A stretch of 5,621 nucleotides of DNA from Bacteroidota bacterium (lineage in GTDB: Bacteria > Bacteroidota > Bacteroidia > Bacteroidales > VadinHA17): the NCBI GenBank assembly GCA_015222065.1, contig JADFUQ010000058.1, positions 1-5,621 on the forward strand, given 5' to 3'. A program made the translations under genes and the position numbers. The notes below the pieces were generated by a model. It ran no database searches. It was not told where the DNA came from and saw only the letters and a list, made by a program, of their open reading frames with translations. Position 1 is the stretch's first letter. Each line of letters opens with the position of its first letter. Below are positions 5,538 through 5,621 of the stretch, piece after piece.

Positions 5538-5621
5538 CTATTCTCCAAAATCATCAAATGCGATCATCTCATCAGGCACTCCCAAGTCGTATAACAATTT
5601 CTCAACAGCGCTATTCATTAA
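5538..5621 (-). CDS. nqrF: Na+-translocating NADH:quinone reductase subunit F, C-terminal 27 residues
   Basis: The open minus-strand frame entering from the right edge encodes LMNSAVEKLLYDLGV followed by a tail ending IAFDDFGE, then TAG. This is the recognisable C-terminus of NqrF, whose family ends in MMNxAV, DLGV and DDFG motifs. NqrF is the NADH-oxidising subunit, with FAD and a 2Fe-2S centre, and is the last structural gene of nqr operons. Only the end of the NADH-binding domain is in the window; the 5' part lies beyond 5621. The short gap to apbE suggests co-transcription. The subunit call depends on a short but distinctive tail. Confidence 0.83.
   Translation of the reverse strand, partial: LMNSAVEKLLYDLGVPDEMIAFDDFGE

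Overview
The window looks like a Bacteroidota chromosome, probably Bacteroidales or a related order. The evidence is an AT-rich sequence, starts that mostly lack a Shine-Dalgarno (SD) sequence, -7 promoter elements of the Bacteroidota form TAnnTTTG, and the tail of a Na+-translocating NADH:quinone reductase (Na+-NQR) subunit F followed by apbE. The assignment rests on recognised motifs and protein families, not on a database search. Almost everything lies on the minus strand.

Right end (5621 to 4464, minus strand): the last 27 codons of nqrF are followed after a short gap by apbE, the FMN transferase that flavinylates the NqrB and NqrC subunits. Facing apbE, with 8 bp between the two stop codons, is a plus-strand gene (4240-4455) for a 71-residue one-helix membrane protein with three cysteines. 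It is plausibly a Bacteroidota counterpart of the Na+-NQR assembly protein NqrM. That is an inference from position and architecture.

Middle (3951-4239): a 289-bp divergent intergenic region. It carries a TAnnTTTG element facing each way, an imperfect 9-bp TGAG-rich tandem array centred between the two, a small inverted repeat, and a second possible minus-strand -7 element close to the next gene.

Left part (3950 to 1, minus strand): a tightly packed five-gene operon encodes, in order, a PqqD-like protein, an HPr-kinase-like P-loop kinase, a soluble S24/S26-type serine peptidase, an ABC half-transporter with fused membrane and ATPase domains, and a nucleotidyltransferase cut by the window edge. 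Adjacent genes overlap by 4 bp, overlap by 11 bp, are separated by 19 bp, and overlap by 4 bp, so they are almost certainly co-transcribed and partly translationally coupled.

The combination resembles the tailoring and export part of a ribosomally synthesised, post-translationally modified peptide (RiPP) system. PqqD-like proteins bind peptide leaders. HprK-like kinases and nucleotidyltransferases occur in some lasso-peptide clusters of the paeninodin type. An S26-like peptidase could cleave a leader, and the ABC protein could export the product. No precursor peptide, B2-type leader peptidase or asparagine-synthetase-like cyclase is visible here. They may lie beyond position 1, or the cassette may do something else.
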